From an uncultured Rhodospirillaceae bacterium (lineage in GTDB: Bacteria; Pseudomonadota; Alphaproteobacteria; Rhodospirillales; Magnetospirillaceae), in NCBI GenBank assembly GCA_937887565.1, contig CALABS010000036.1:1-64000 (forward strand): 64,000 nt of DNA. The letters are read 5' to 3'. This document shows positions 1 through 8,871 of this stretch, piece by piece. A program made the translations under genes and the position numbers. Every line of letters starts with the position of its first letter. Position 1 is the stretch's first letter. Below the pieces are notes generated by a model. The model made no database searches. It was not told the DNA's origin and worked only from the letters and a program-made list of their open reading frames with translations.

Positions 1-51
1 CAACAGCCGATTTCACTGGTGGCCGTCAGAATGAATCAGCCGGAATCCGTA

Positions 52-1677
52 TCAGTCCCGGCCGAAGCGATTCCTGTAGTCCAGCATCAGGCCCGGATCC
101 TGTTCCTCCTTGCGAAGGAAACAGTCACCCGCCACCAACACCTCCATCCCGGTGCCCATGAAGCAGCGGAAGGCATCCTCGGGCGTGCAGACGATGGGTT
201 CGCCCCGAACGTTGAAGCTGGTATTGACCACCATCGGGCAGCCGGTCAGCTCCTTGAAGCGGCCGATGAGGGCGTGGTAGCGGGGATTGGTACCGGCATC
301 GACTGTTTGGATTCGGGCTGAATAGTCCACATGGGTCACCGCCGGAATATCCGAGCGGCGTACGTTCAGCTTATCGATGCCGAACAGCCGCTCCTGTTCC
401 TCGGTCATGGCGATGCGGTGGCTCTCGACCACCGGCGCCACCATCAGCATGTAAGGCGATTCCGCGCCGATTTCGAACCAGTTGGACACGTCCTCGCGCA
501 GCACGGACGGCGCGAAGGGGCGGAAGCTTTCGCGGAACTTGATCTTGAGGTTCAGCGTCCGTTGCATGGTCGGCGAGCGCGGGTCCCCCAGGATGGAGCG
601 CCCGCCAAGGGCGCGCGGACCGAACTCCATCCGCCCCTGGAACCACCCCACCGCCTTCCCTTCGGCCAGCGCCCGGGCGGTGGCGTCGATGACGGCCGCC
701 CCCTCCAGCGCGGTGAAGCGGGCGCCGACGGCCGTCAGGCGGCGTTCGATGTCGGCCTGGGTATAGGAAGGCCCCAGATAGCCGCCGCGCATAGCGTCAC
801 CCGCCGGGCGCGGACAGCCACGCGACGAACCCGCCGCGAGGGCCGCCCCCAACGCACCACCCGCCTCGCCCGAGGCCGGCTGCACCCACAGGTTCTCGAA
901 GGCGCCGTCGCGCAGGATCTTGCCGTTGGCCACGCAGTTGAGCGCCACGCCGCCGGCCAAGCAGAGGTTGGGAACCCCGTGCGCGACGCCCAGACCCTGG
1001 GCCAGGCGCAGGATCGCTTCCTCGGTCACCGCCTGGAGCGATGCCGCCACATCCATGTGGGCCTGGGTGATCGTGGCGTCGGGCCCGCGCGCGGACAGGC
1101 CGAAAAGGGCGGCCAATGTGGCCTGATCGAAACTCGCCAGCGAGAACCAGCCATCGGACCTAAGGTTCACGAGGCGATCGAGCAGGGCGTCGCGGTGGCG
1201 CGGCTCTCCATAGGCGGCAAGCCCCATCACCTTGTATTCCCCGGACCGGGGCTTGAAGCCGAGAAACCGCGTCACCGCCGAATATACGGTCCCCAGCCCC
1301 TGGCCATGATGGCGTGTCAAGCGCAGGCGGCCACCGCGGCCGATCGCGGTGGCGGTGAATGCGCCGTCGAGGACTAGGACCGCGGCCTCATCGAATGGCG
1401 AGGGGTGATAGCCGGAGGCGGCATGCGCCAGCGGACGCTCGACCAATTCGTGCAGGCCGTCCGGCCCCGGCCCCGGCCCCGGCACCGCCACCACCTCCAG
1501 GTCTGCCGGTCCGATCCCTGCCTCGGCGAGGCAGTAGGCCACGGCATGGTGTGGGAAGCCGCCCTGGTGCTTGCGCCGGGTGAACCGCTCCTCCTCTGCC
1601 GCCGCGACGATCGTGCCGTCGCCAACCAGCACCGCGGCACTGTCACGGTCACCGTGGGAAACACCCAGGATCCACAT
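52..1677 (-). CDS. O-carbamoyltransferase, NodU/CmcH family
   Basis: A 541-residue enzyme expected to move the carbamoyl group of carbamoyl phosphate onto a sugar hydroxyl in the cytoplasm, via a carbamoyl-adenylate intermediate as known for the family. The N-terminal Kae1-like domain starts WILGVSHGDRDSAAVL, has HHAVAY near residue 43 and AGGVALNC near 241. The C-terminal carbamoyltransferase domain has FGPRALGGRS near 352 and FRPFAPSVL. The chosen ATG overlaps the upstream epimerase stop as TGATG; in-frame codons further upstream lie inside that gene and do not look like protein. It is the last gene of the CDP-deoxysugar operon, so the acceptor is probably that sugar or its glycan (inference). 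Confidence 0.9.
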   Translation of the reverse strand: MWILGVSHGDRDSAAVLVGDGTIVAAAEEERFTRRKHQGGFPHHAVAYCLAEAGIGPADLEVVAVPGPGPGPDGLHELVERPLAHAASGYHPSPFDEAAVLVLDGAFTATAIGRGGRLRLTRHHGQGLGTVYSAVTRFLGFKPRSGEYKVMGLAAYGEPRHRDALLDRLVNLRSDGWFSLASFDQATLAALFGLSARGPDATITQAHMDVAASLQAVTEEAILRLAQGLGVAHGVPNLCLAGGVALNCVANGKILRDGAFENLWVQPASGEAGGALGAALAAGSSRGCPRPAGDAMRGGYLGPSYTQADIERRLTAVGARFTALEGAAVIDATARALAEGKAVGWFQGRMEFGPRALGGRSILGDPRSPTMQRTLNLKIKFRESFRPFAPSVLREDVSNWFEIGAESPYMLMVAPVVESHRIAMTEEQERLFGIDKLNVRRSDIPAVTHVDYSARIQTVDAGTNPRYHALIGRFKELTGCPMVVNTSFNVRGEPIVCTPEDAFRCFMGTGMEVLVAGDCFLRKEEQDPGLMLDYRNRFGRD

Positions 1678-2573
1678 CACCCCTGCCCGCGCCACCAGGA
1701 CACCGCGTCCGCCAAGGCGCCGGCCAGCCCGTGGGCGGCCGTGAATCCCACCTCGCGGTGCAGCCGCGTCACGTCCGCCACCAAACGCTCGGGCTCGCCC
1801 GGCCGCATGGGCAGGGTGCCGATGCGCAACAGCTCCGGCCGGCCGGCGGCCTCGCCGATCATCCGCACCAGCTCGGCTACCGCCATGGCGTCGCCAGTGC
1901 CGATGTTCACCGGCCCCTGAATCGCGCTCGCCAGCAAGGCGGCGAAAGCGGCGCCCTGGTCGCGGCAATCCATGAGGTCGCGCATCTGGGTGCCGGCGGT
2001 GGTGCGCGCCTCCTGCCCCGCCAGCAGGGCGCGGATGACGCTGGGCACCAGGCGCTCGGGGCGCTCGAACGGGCCGAAAGACAGGAACAGCACGCCCCAG
2101 GCCCACTCCATCCCCACCTGGGCGGCATAGCCTTCCAGCAGGCGACGGGTCGCGTCCTTGGCGATGCCGTAAAAGGTGGACGGCACCTTGGGGGCATCCT
2201 CGGCCAGCCGCTCGACCGGCCGCGACCAGTCATATTCGGCGCAGGTGCCGGCGGAAACGAACCGCGTCCCGCCGGCCAGATGGAACGCGCGCATCAAATT
2301 GAGGCTGGCCGCCACCCAGTCGGCATTGGTCGGCGCGCTCCAGAAGCCGGGGCCCACGTCCCAGGCCAGGTGCAGGCAGTGGCTGGCCTGTATCTCTGCC
2401 ACGGCGCGGGCGGTGGCGGCGCCGTCCAGGATGTCGGCCTCGTGCCACACGGTCCCCTCGGCGTCCATGGGGCGCCGGCCCAGCACGTGCACTTCAAAGC
2501 CGCGCTCCAGCAACGGCACCACGGCATGGCGGCCGACGAAGCCGGTGGCGCCGGTGACCAGCACCCGCGTCAT
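1677..2573 (-). CDS. NAD-dependent sugar epimerase/reductase (extended SDR)
   Basis: A 298-residue extended short-chain dehydrogenase. The N-terminal Rossmann motif is VTGATGFVGRH, and the catalytic YxxxK is YGIAK inside STFYGIAKDATRRL, preceded by SAGTCAEY supplying the active-site Ser/Thr. Such proteins epimerise nucleotide sugars or reduce a 4-keto group. Placed after a cytidylyltransferase, 4,6-dehydratase, C-methyltransferase and 3,5-epimerase, it is the likely 4-ketoreductase finishing a CDP-6-deoxyhexose (inference from order). The ATG overlaps the preceding stop as ATGA. Family membership is clear; the exact substrate and stereochemistry cannot be read from sequence. Confidence 0.88.
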   Translation of the reverse strand: MTRVLVTGATGFVGRHAVVPLLERGFEVHVLGRRPMDAEGTVWHEADILDGAATARAVAEIQASHCLHLAWDVGPGFWSAPTNADWVAASLNLMRAFHLAGGTRFVSAGTCAEYDWSRPVERLAEDAPKVPSTFYGIAKDATRRLLEGYAAQVGMEWAWGVLFLSFGPFERPERLVPSVIRALLAGQEARTTAGTQMRDLMDCRDQGAAFAALLASAIQGPVNIGTGDAMAVAELVRMIGEAAGRPELLRIGTLPMRPGEPERLVADVTRLHREVGFTAAHGLAGALADAVSWWRGQG

Positions 2574-3100
2574 GGCGCAAAATCCGGATAGGTTGCGTCG
2601 CGTTCGCCGATCAGCGTCGGCTCTATGGGCCAGGCGATGGCGAAAGCGGGATCGTTCCAACGCACGCCCCTCGCCAGTTCGGGTACGTAGCTTTCGCCCA
2701 TCTGATAGAAGACCTCGCAGCCGTCCTCCAGGGTCAGGAAGCCGTGGGCGCAGCCCGGCGGGATGTAGAGGGCCGCGCGGCTGTCGGCCGACAATTCCAC
2801 GCCCACCCAGGCCTTGAAGGTGGGGGAATGCGGCCGCAGGTCCAACGCCACGTCGAACACCCGGCCGCGAGTGCAGCGGACCAGCTTGGGTTCAGGCCTG
2901 GGGTTTTCCTGGTAGTGCATGCCGCGCAGGGTGCCCCGCCTGGGGTTCCACGAGGTGTTGCACTGGGGCCAGGCGGTGGACAGGCCGGCCTCGGCGAAAA
3001 TGGCGGCATCATAGGTGCGGGCGAACAGGCCCCGGTCGTCGGCGTGGGGGTTGGCCTCCACCACCATCACCCCGGGGATCGTGGTCGCCGTGATCTTCAT
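2570..3100 (-). CDS. rfbC: dTDP/CDP-4-keto-6-deoxyhexose 3,5-epimerase (RmlC/RfbC family)
   Basis: A 176-residue cupin of typical RmlC length. Family marks seen are DDRGLFARTYD near the N-terminus, RGTLRGMHYQ with the catalytic His, LVRCTRGRVFDVALDLR, and IPPGCAHGFLTLED. RmlC enzymes epimerise C3 and/or C5 of a 4-keto-6-deoxy nucleotide sugar. Here the partner genes are CDP-specific (RfbF and RfbG), so the substrate is probably a CDP-4-keto-6-deoxyhexose, perhaps already C-methylated, rather than the dTDP sugar. Both ends overlap neighbours by 4 nt. Confidence 0.92.
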   Translation of the reverse strand: MKITATTIPGVMVVEANPHADDRGLFARTYDAAIFAEAGLSTAWPQCNTSWNPRRGTLRGMHYQENPRPEPKLVRCTRGRVFDVALDLRPHSPTFKAWVGVELSADSRAALYIPPGCAHGFLTLEDGCEVFYQMGESYVPELARGVRWNDPAFAIAWPIEPTLIGERDATYPDFAP

Positions 3101-4329
3101 AGGACGGTGGTGGTTGGAATGGGCACCACGAAGCGGCCACCCCACGAGCTTACGTCGGCGTTCTGGCGCACGATTTCGTCCTTGAGGTTCCACGGCAGGA
3201 TCAGCACGTAGTCGGGCCGGCGCTCGGCCAGCGCCTCCGCGCCCAGCACCGGGATGCGGCTGCCGGGCAACAGGGTGCCCTGCTTGTGGGGATTGCGGTC
3301 GACCACGAAATCGATCAGCTCGGCGGTGACGCCGCAATAGTTCAGCAGCGTGTTGCCCTTGGCGGCGGCGCCGTAGCCGGCGACCCGCTTGCCCTCGGCC
3401 TTGGCCTGGCGCAGGAAGGCCAGCAGCGTCTCGCGCACCGCCTGGACCCTGGGCTCGAAACCCCGGTAGGCGGCATCGGTGTCCAACCCGGCGGCGGCCT
3501 CGGCGGCGCGCACCTTGGCGAGCCCGGGACCGTCCGCGTGCGGGGCGTCCCGGTGGCAGGCCAGGATGCGCAAGCTGCCGCCATGGGTCGGCAATTCCTC
3601 GACGTCGAACACCCTCAGCCCGTGGGCGGCGAACACCCGCTCGACCGCCAGCAGCGACAGGTAACAGAAGTGTTCGTGGTAGATGGTGTCGAACTGCACC
3701 TCGGCCATCAGCCGCAGAAGGTGCGGGAATTCCACCGACAGCACGCCCCAGGGCTTGAGCAGGATGGCGAAGCCGGCCACGAAATCGTTGATGTCGGGCA
3801 CATGGGCCAGCACGTTGTTGGCCACCGCCAGGTCGGCGGCCAGGCCGCGCCCGACCAGGTCGCGGGCGGTGGCAAGGCCGAAGAACACCGCCTCGGTCGG
3901 CACGCCGACGGCGCGCGCCGCCTCGGCCACGTTCTCGGCCGGCTCGATGCCCAGCGCCGGAATGCCGGCGGCGACGAAATGCCTGAGCAGATAGCCATCG
4001 TTGGAGGCCACTTCGACCACCTGGGAGTCCTTGGTCAGGCCGAAGCGTGCGGTCATGCCCTCGGTGAAGCGCCGCGCGTGCTCGACCCACGAGGCCGAAT
4101 AGCTGCTGAAATAGGCGTAGTGGCGAAAGATCTCCTCGGGGGTCGCCACGTCGTCCACCTGCACCAGCCGGCACGACCCGCACACCCGGGCATGCAGCGG
4201 GAAGCGCGGCTCGGGCTTGTCGGACTTGGGATCCAGGTAGGAATTGGCGAGCGGCGTCTCGCCCAGGTCGACGAAGGTCTGGGTGAGCGGCTGACCGCAG
4301 AAGCGGCAACGAGGGGGCGAGGAGGTCAC
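3097..4329 (-). CDS. SAM-dependent sugar C-methyltransferase with zinc-binding domain
   Basis: A 410-residue protein with the three-part layout of TylC3/NovU-type deoxysugar C-methyltransferases. The N-terminal zinc site is CRFCGQ and CGSC, followed by LGETPLANSY. The central Rossmann methyltransferase contains VVEVASNDGYLL. The YHEHFCYLS motif carries the His-Glu-His residues typical of C-3 methyl transfer. The C-terminal domain contains VAGYGAAAKGNTLLN. The family methylates a carbon next to the keto group of a 4-keto-6-deoxy nucleotide sugar, giving a branched sugar. Its place beside the 4,6-dehydratase and 3,5-epimerase supports a CDP-linked 3-C-methyl-6-deoxyhexose product (inference). 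Confidence 0.93.
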   Translation of the reverse strand: MTSSPPRCRFCGQPLTQTFVDLGETPLANSYLDPKSDKPEPRFPLHARVCGSCRLVQVDDVATPEEIFRHYAYFSSYSASWVEHARRFTEGMTARFGLTKDSQVVEVASNDGYLLRHFVAAGIPALGIEPAENVAEAARAVGVPTEAVFFGLATARDLVGRGLAADLAVANNVLAHVPDINDFVAGFAILLKPWGVLSVEFPHLLRLMAEVQFDTIYHEHFCYLSLLAVERVFAAHGLRVFDVEELPTHGGSLRILACHRDAPHADGPGLAKVRAAEAAAGLDTDAAYRGFEPRVQAVRETLLAFLRQAKAEGKRVAGYGAAAKGNTLLNYCGVTAELIDFVVDRNPHKQGTLLPGSRIPVLGAEALAERRPDYVLILPWNLKDEIVRQNADVSSWGGRFVVPIPTTTVL

Positions 4330-5375
4330 GGGCGGAGATCCTGGTAGCGGTCAATCTGAGCGAGCGTCAGGGCGCGGGCGTCGCCGCCCATGCGCCAGTC
4401 ATGGTACCACGCCGCCGTCCAGTGGATGGTGTCGGCCATGCTCAGGCACGGCCGCCAGTCCAGCGCGGCCGTGGCGAGGCCGTGGTCCAGGGTCAGCAGC
4501 CCGGCCTCGGGCGGATGCTCGCCGGGGTCCAGGCTCCAGCCGGGGCGGCCGTCGAAATGCTCGGAGAAGGCGTCGACGATCTGGGACACGGTCAGGAAGC
4601 TCTCGACGCGCGGACCGAAATTGAGCGCCGGCGGCAGGTCGCGACCCTCCGCCAGGGCCTGGGCATAGGCCAGGTAGCCCGACAGCGGCTCCAGCACATG
4701 CTGCCACGGCCGCACCGCATCGGGATAGCGCACCACCACCGGCCCGTTGCCGTCCAGGGCGCGCACCAGGTCGGGGACGATGCGAGCCTCGGCCCAGTCG
4801 CCGCCGCCGATGACGTTGCCGGCCCGCGCGGTCGCCACCTGGGCACCGGAGCGGAAATAGGAATCGCGGTAACACTGGGTCACCAGTTCGGCGCAGGCCT
4901 TGGAATTGCTGTAGGGGTCCTTGCCGCCCAGGCGGTCATGTTCGGTGAAGGGGCGGCCTTCCTCGTGGTTCTCGTAGACCTTGTCGCTGGTCACCACCAC
5001 CACCGCTTCCAGTTCGGTCAGCTGGCGGGCCGCCTCCAGCACGTGGGCGGTGCCCATGACGTTGCTGGCGAAAGTGCCGACGGGATCGCGATAGCCGGGC
5101 CGCACCAACGCCTGCGCCGCCATGTGGATCACCACCTGGGGGTCGGCCGCCTTCATGGCGCGGGTCACCAGATCGAGCGAGCGCAGGTCGCCGAAGGTGT
5201 GATGCTGATCCTGCCAGGGGCCGGCGAGGTCATAGAGCGAGGGGTCGGTCTCGGGTGGCAGGGCGAAGGCGGAAACCTTGGCGCCCAGACGCTCCAGCCA
5301 CAGGCACAGCCAGGCGCCCTTGAAGCCAGTGTGGCCGGTGACGAAGACGCGGCGCCCCTGCCAGAAACCGCTCAT
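4326..5375 (-). CDS. rfbG: CDP-glucose 4,6-dehydratase
   Basis: A 349-residue extended SDR that converts CDP-D-glucose to CDP-4-keto-6-deoxy-D-glucose, using bound NAD. Hallmarks are VTGHTGFKGAWL at the N-terminus, VVVTSDKVYEN, and the YSNSKACAEL catalytic block; TGHTGFKG separates RfbG from dTDP-glucose dehydratases. It sits directly downstream of the cytidylyltransferase that makes CDP-glucose, with an ATGA overlap. No RfbH-type dehydrase gene is present, so the pathway is unlikely to make a 3,6-dideoxyhexose. The C-methyltransferase next door takes its place. Confidence 0.95.
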   Translation of the reverse strand: MSGFWQGRRVFVTGHTGFKGAWLCLWLERLGAKVSAFALPPETDPSLYDLAGPWQDQHHTFGDLRSLDLVTRAMKAADPQVVIHMAAQALVRPGYRDPVGTFASNVMGTAHVLEAARQLTELEAVVVVTSDKVYENHEEGRPFTEHDRLGGKDPYSNSKACAELVTQCYRDSYFRSGAQVATARAGNVIGGGDWAEARIVPDLVRALDGNGPVVVRYPDAVRPWQHVLEPLSGYLAYAQALAEGRDLPPALNFGPRVESFLTVSQIVDAFSEHFDGRPGWSLDPGEHPPEAGLLTLDHGLATAALDWRPCLSMADTIHWTAAWYHDWRMGGDARALTLAQIDRYQDLRP

Positions 5376-6145
5376 TCCCACACCTTCCACGGCGCCCTGC
5401 CGCCGGCCCACAGCTCCTCGAGCATGGTCTTCTCGCGCAGCGTATCCATGGGCTGCCAGAAGCCGGTATGGCGGAACGCCGCCAGCTGGCCGGACCCGGC
5501 CAGCTTCTCCAGCGGCCCCGACTCCCACACCGTGGCGTCTCCTTCCACCAAGTCCAGCGCCGACGGCTCCAGCACGAAGAAGCCGCCGTTGATGAAGCCG
5601 CCCTCGGCGTGCTGCTTCTCCATGAACGAGGTGATGCGGTCGCCTTCCATGTGGACGGCGCCGAACCGCGCCGGCGGACGCACCGTGGTCATGGTGGCGG
5701 CCAGCCCGTGGGCCTTGTGGAATGCCCGTAGCGCCGTGATGTCGATGTCGGCCACTCCGTCGCCATAGGTCATGCAGAACGGCTCGCCTTCGGCCAAATA
5801 GGGGCGGATGCGCTTCAGCCTTCCGCCGGTCATGGTGGGAAGGCCGGTGTCGATGACCGTGACCTTCCAGTCCGGCGCGCGGCCGTTCAGGTAGGTGACC
5901 GTGTTGGTCGCCATGTCCACCGTGACGTCGGAGTGGTGGAGGACCAGATTGACGAAATATTCCTTGATCATGTAGGCGCGATAGCCGGCGCACACGATGA
6001 AATCGGTCACGCCGTGGGCGGCGTAGATGCTCATGATGTGCCACAGGATCGGCTTGCCGCCGATTTCGATCATGGGCTTGGGGCGGGTGGCGCTCTCTTC
6101 CGAGATGCGGGTTCCCAGGCCGCCGGCCAGGATCACCGCCTTCAT
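5372..6145 (-). CDS. rfbF: Glucose-1-phosphate cytidylyltransferase
   Basis: A 257-residue nucleotidyltransferase that makes CDP-glucose from CTP and glucose-1-phosphate, the first step of CDP-sugar synthesis. It has the signature AVILAGGLGTRISEE, RPKPMIEIGGKPILWHIM, YGDGVADIDI and a C-terminal GFWQPMDTLREK typical of RfbF. Length matches the family. The start overlaps the upstream GT2 stop by 4 nt, and the stop overlaps rfbG. Identification is firm. Confidence 0.96.
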   Translation of the reverse strand: MKAVILAGGLGTRISEESATRPKPMIEIGGKPILWHIMSIYAAHGVTDFIVCAGYRAYMIKEYFVNLVLHHSDVTVDMATNTVTYLNGRAPDWKVTVIDTGLPTMTGGRLKRIRPYLAEGEPFCMTYGDGVADIDITALRAFHKAHGLAATMTTVRPPARFGAVHMEGDRITSFMEKQHAEGGFINGGFFVLEPSALDLVEGDATVWESGPLEKLAGSGQLAAFRHTGFWQPMDTLREKTMLEELWAGGRAPWKVWE

Positions 6146-7062
6146 TGCCTGTCCTCGATCGTCGGCATCGCCTTGGCCCCCATCATCCATCCGATCGTCC
6201 CGGCCACCCGCGCCGCGTCGCGCACGGCCTTCCACTTGTTCAGGGTCAGCGCGTAGCCCAGCGCCTTGGCCATGAAGCGCGGCAGCGAGCGCAGGCCTGA
6301 GCGCAGGGCGGCGGGACGGCCTTGCCACTTGGCCTCGATGTACAGCCGCGACCACGCCATGTGCCAGAACTTTTCCCAGCGGTGGTGCAAGCTGGGCCGC
6401 GACGAGCCGCCGCCCACATGGGTGGCGCGGGACCCGGGCACCAGCACCAGCGAATGCCCGGCCCGGCGCATGCGGATGCACAGGTCGTCATCCTCGTAAT
6501 AGAGGTAGATGTTCTTGTCGAACAAGCCGACCTGGCGCAGCGTCCCCATGCGCGCCAGCAGCACCGCACCCGACAGGTGCTCGGCGCACAGCGGCCCCTC
6601 GGGCAGCATCTGCAGGTCGGCGCGCTTGCCGCCCTCCATGCGCTCGAACAGGCCGATGTCGTGGGACAGTTCCACATGGCCGTCGGGAGCGATGATGGCG
6701 GGGCCCAAAAGACCGGCCTCGGGCCAGGCGTCGGCGGCCTCGACCAGCAGCCGCACCGAGTGGTCGTCGATGGTGGAATCGGGCCCCAGAAGCAGGGCGA
6801 ACTCGGCCCGCACCCGCTCCAGCCCCTGGTTGCAGCCGTTGCCGAAGCCGCGCCCGACGCGGTTCTCGATCATCTCGACGGTGGGCAGCAGGCGCCGCAC
6901 CAGCGCCGATGTGCCATCGTCGCTGGCGTTGTCGACCACGATGACCTGGGCGGCCTTGGCGACCGAGCGGATGCAGGACTCGATGACGGCGGCGGAGTGG
7001 TGGGTCACGGTGACGACCGCCACCCGGGACCAGGGGTCGGCTTGACCTGACATGAACTCCAT
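6142..7062 (-). CDS. Glycosyltransferase family 2 (rhamnosyltransferase-like)
   Basis: A 306-residue GT-A enzyme. It shows VAVVTVTHHSAAVIESCI at the N-terminus, VVDNASDDGT, a GPDS-type metal site and the downstream YYEDDDLCIRMRRAGH block found in rhamnosyltransferase-like GT2 proteins. It is the promoter-proximal gene of the minus-strand operon and probably transfers the sugar made by the five genes after it (inference). The start is uncertain: an ATG three codons downstream at 7053 is an alternative, and neither has a strong Shine-Dalgarno. Confidence 0.88.
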   Translation of the reverse strand: MEFMSGQADPWSRVAVVTVTHHSAAVIESCIRSVAKAAQVIVVDNASDDGTSALVRRLLPTVEMIENRVGRGFGNGCNQGLERVRAEFALLLGPDSTIDDHSVRLLVEAADAWPEAGLLGPAIIAPDGHVELSHDIGLFERMEGGKRADLQMLPEGPLCAEHLSGAVLLARMGTLRQVGLFDKNIYLYYEDDDLCIRMRRAGHSLVLVPGSRATHVGGGSSRPSLHHRWEKFWHMAWSRLYIEAKWQGRPAALRSGLRSLPRFMAKALGYALTLNKWKAVRDAARVAGTIGWMMGAKAMPTIEDRQ

Positions 7063-7096
7063 CGCCCGAGGAAAGTTTTGATCTGGTTTGCCACTG

Positions 7097-7125
7097 CTGT
7101 TAAAGAAGGCCGCCTGGAGTGTCAA
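7097..7125 (-). promoter_or_regulatory. Candidate sigma70-type promoter for the CDP-sugar operon
   Basis: On the minus strand a perfect TTGACA (7125-7120) is followed after 17 bp by TAACAG (7102-7097), a 3/6 match to the -10 consensus. It lies 35-63 bp upstream of the GT2 start in a 103-bp divergent gap. Opposing weak plus-strand elements (TTGATC at 7078, TTAAAG at 7100, 16-bp spacer) could serve the GT9 gene. This is prediction from sequence only. Confidence 0.35.
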
Positions 7126-7165
7126 GGGCGAGGACCCTCCCCGGCGGGAAGGGGCAAGCAACCGC

Positions 7166-8122
7166 GTGAAAATTCTTTTCGTCACCTCCAACCGCATCGG
7201 CGACGGCGTGCTATCGAGCGGAGTGCTCGCGCACTTGCTGGAGACTGCGCCGAACCCGCGCGTTACTATCGCCTGCGGCCCGGCGCCGGCGCCGTTGTTC
7301 CGCGCGGTGCCCGGCCTCGACCGCATCGTGGTGATGACGAAGGGAAGGTTGGGCGCCCACTGGCGCCATCTGTGGATGGAGACAGCCTTCCACCTGTGGG
7401 ATCTGGTGGTGGACCTGCGCGCCTCGGCCATCTCCTACCTGCTGCCGTCCCGCGCCCGCATCGTCTACCGTCCCACACATGAGCCCGTCCACCGCGTCCG
7501 CCAGTTGGGCGCTCTGGTGGGTAGGGCCGCCAACCCACCGTCACCCCGGCTATGGCTGGACCATGCCGCGCTGGCCGAGGGCGCTCGCTTGGTCCCCGCC
7601 GGTGGGGCGGTGCTGGCGGTGGGGCCGACCGCCAACTGGGCCGGCAAGCAGTGGCCGGCCGATTCCTTCGTCGAGGCCGTGGCGCGTCTGACCGCGCCGG
7701 ACGGCTTCCTGCCCGGCGCCCGCGTCGCAGTGTTCGGCGCTCCCACCGAGCGTGCCGGCGCCGAGCCGGTGCTGGCGACCATCCCGCCCGAGCGGCGCCT
7801 CGACTGCATCGGCGGCGGCGACCTGCCGGCGGTGGGTGCCGCGCTGTCTCGCTGCGCCTTCTATCTCGGCAACGATTCCGGCCTGATGCACATGGCCGCC
7901 GCCGCCGGCATCCCCACGCTCGGCCTGTTCGGCCCCAGCAACGACGCGCTTTACGCGCCGTGGGGGCCAAAGGCGGCCTTCGTGCGCGGCAATACCGGCT
8001 TTTGGGACATCATCGGCGCCCCCGCCTATGATCATGCCAGCAAGACCAGCCTGATGGGCGAACTGGACGTGGACCGCGTGGCGGCCGCGGCGGCGTCGCT
8101 GTGGAAGCGGGTGGCACCATGA
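7166..8122 (+). CDS. Glycosyltransferase family 9 (heptosyltransferase-like)
   Basis: A 318-residue GT-B protein. It begins VKILFVTSNRIGDGVLSSG, the usual GT9 opening. The C-terminal half has AVGPTANWAGKQWP and the ADP-heptose/acceptor-site block YLGNDSGLMHMAAAAGIPTLGLFGPS split over residues 230-260. Members add heptose or other sugars to the LPS core. I chose the GTG preceded by GGGAAGGGGC rather than the ATG 78 bp upstream at 7088, because the intervening residues do not belong to the fold. It begins the plus-strand LPS segment. Confidence 0.88.
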   Translation: MKILFVTSNRIGDGVLSSGVLAHLLETAPNPRVTIACGPAPAPLFRAVPGLDRIVVMTKGRLGAHWRHLWMETAFHLWDLVVDLRASAISYLLPSRARIVYRPTHEPVHRVRQLGALVGRAANPPSPRLWLDHAALAEGARLVPAGGAVLAVGPTANWAGKQWPADSFVEAVARLTAPDGFLPGARVAVFGAPTERAGAEPVLATIPPERRLDCIGGGDLPAVGAALSRCAFYLGNDSGLMHMAAAAGIPTLGLFGPSNDALYAPWGPKAAFVRGNTGFWDIIGAPAYDHASKTSLMGELDVDRVAAAAASLWKRVAP

Positions 8123-8871
8123 CCAAGCGTCTTTCGGCCCTGGTGGTCGCCCACGACGAGGAGGCCCAGCTGGCCGCCTGCCTGGAGCGGCTGACCGCCT
8201 GTGACGAGATCGTGGTGGTGCTGGACAGATGCACCGACGGCTCGAAGGAAATCGCGCTGAGGTTCACCGACCGTCTGGTCGAGGGCGCGTGGGAGCTGGA
8301 GGGGCCTCGCCGCAACACCGGCCTGGACGCCTGCAGCGGCGACTGGATCCTGGAGGTGGACGCCGACGAACGTGTCCCGGCCGCCCTCGTCGCCGAGATC
8401 CGTGACGCGATCAAGGATGCCGAACCGGGCTATTTCCTCATCCCCTTCGACAATTACGTGGGTGAACGGCTGGTGCGCCACGGCTGGGGCGCCTCTTGGG
8501 GGGTGTCGGCGGCACCGCGCCTGTCGGCCAGGGGCTGCAAGCGCTGGGGCGACCAGCGCATCCATCCCGGCCTCAACCTCAAGGGGCCAAAGAGGTGGCT
8601 GCGGACCCCCATCGACCACTACGTGGACGCCAACATCTCCGACATGATCCGCCGCCTAGACCGCTACACCACGGCGCGGGCTCGCGACCTGCGGGCCACC
8701 GGCAGGATCGGAAGCTTCCCCGACAACCTGCGGCGCATGGTGTCGCGGTTCCTCAAGTGCTTCGTCGGCCGAAAAGGGTACCGCGAGGGGCTTTACGGTT
8801 TCCTGATCGCCTTGTTCGCCGCTCTGTATCCCATGTTGTCCTACCTCAAGGCACGCCTGGAGGACGAATGA
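8119..8871 (+). CDS. Glycosyltransferase family 2, WaaE/KdtX-like
   Basis: A 250-residue GT2 of the LPS core glucosyltransferase type. It starts LSALVVAHDEEAQLAACL, then VVVLDRCTDGS, RNTGLDACSGDWILEVDADER with a DxD site, and a basic region RRLDRYTTARARDL. A hydrophobic C-terminal segment (about residues 220-242) suggests membrane association. The ATG overlaps the GT9 stop as ATGA. It is probably an inner- or outer-core transferase acting with the adjacent GT9; the sugar cannot be assigned. Confidence 0.87.
   Translation: MTKRLSALVVAHDEEAQLAACLERLTACDEIVVVLDRCTDGSKEIALRFTDRLVEGAWELEGPRRNTGLDACSGDWILEVDADERVPAALVAEIRDAIKDAEPGYFLIPFDNYVGERLVRHGWGASWGVSAAPRLSARGCKRWGDQRIHPGLNLKGPKRWLRTPIDHYVDANISDMIRRLDRYTTARARDLRATGRIGSFPDNLRRMVSRFLKCFVGRKGYREGLYGFLIALFAALYPMLSYLKARLEDE

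Noticed and set aside
1..51. Possible gene or site before the carbamoyltransferase stop
   Set aside because: Only 51 bases are visible and no motif is recognisable.
3286..4347. Plus-strand reading frame of 353 codons opposite the C-methyltransferase
   Set aside because: Mirror of a well-supported gene; Gly/His/Gln-rich, no motif, no ribosome site.
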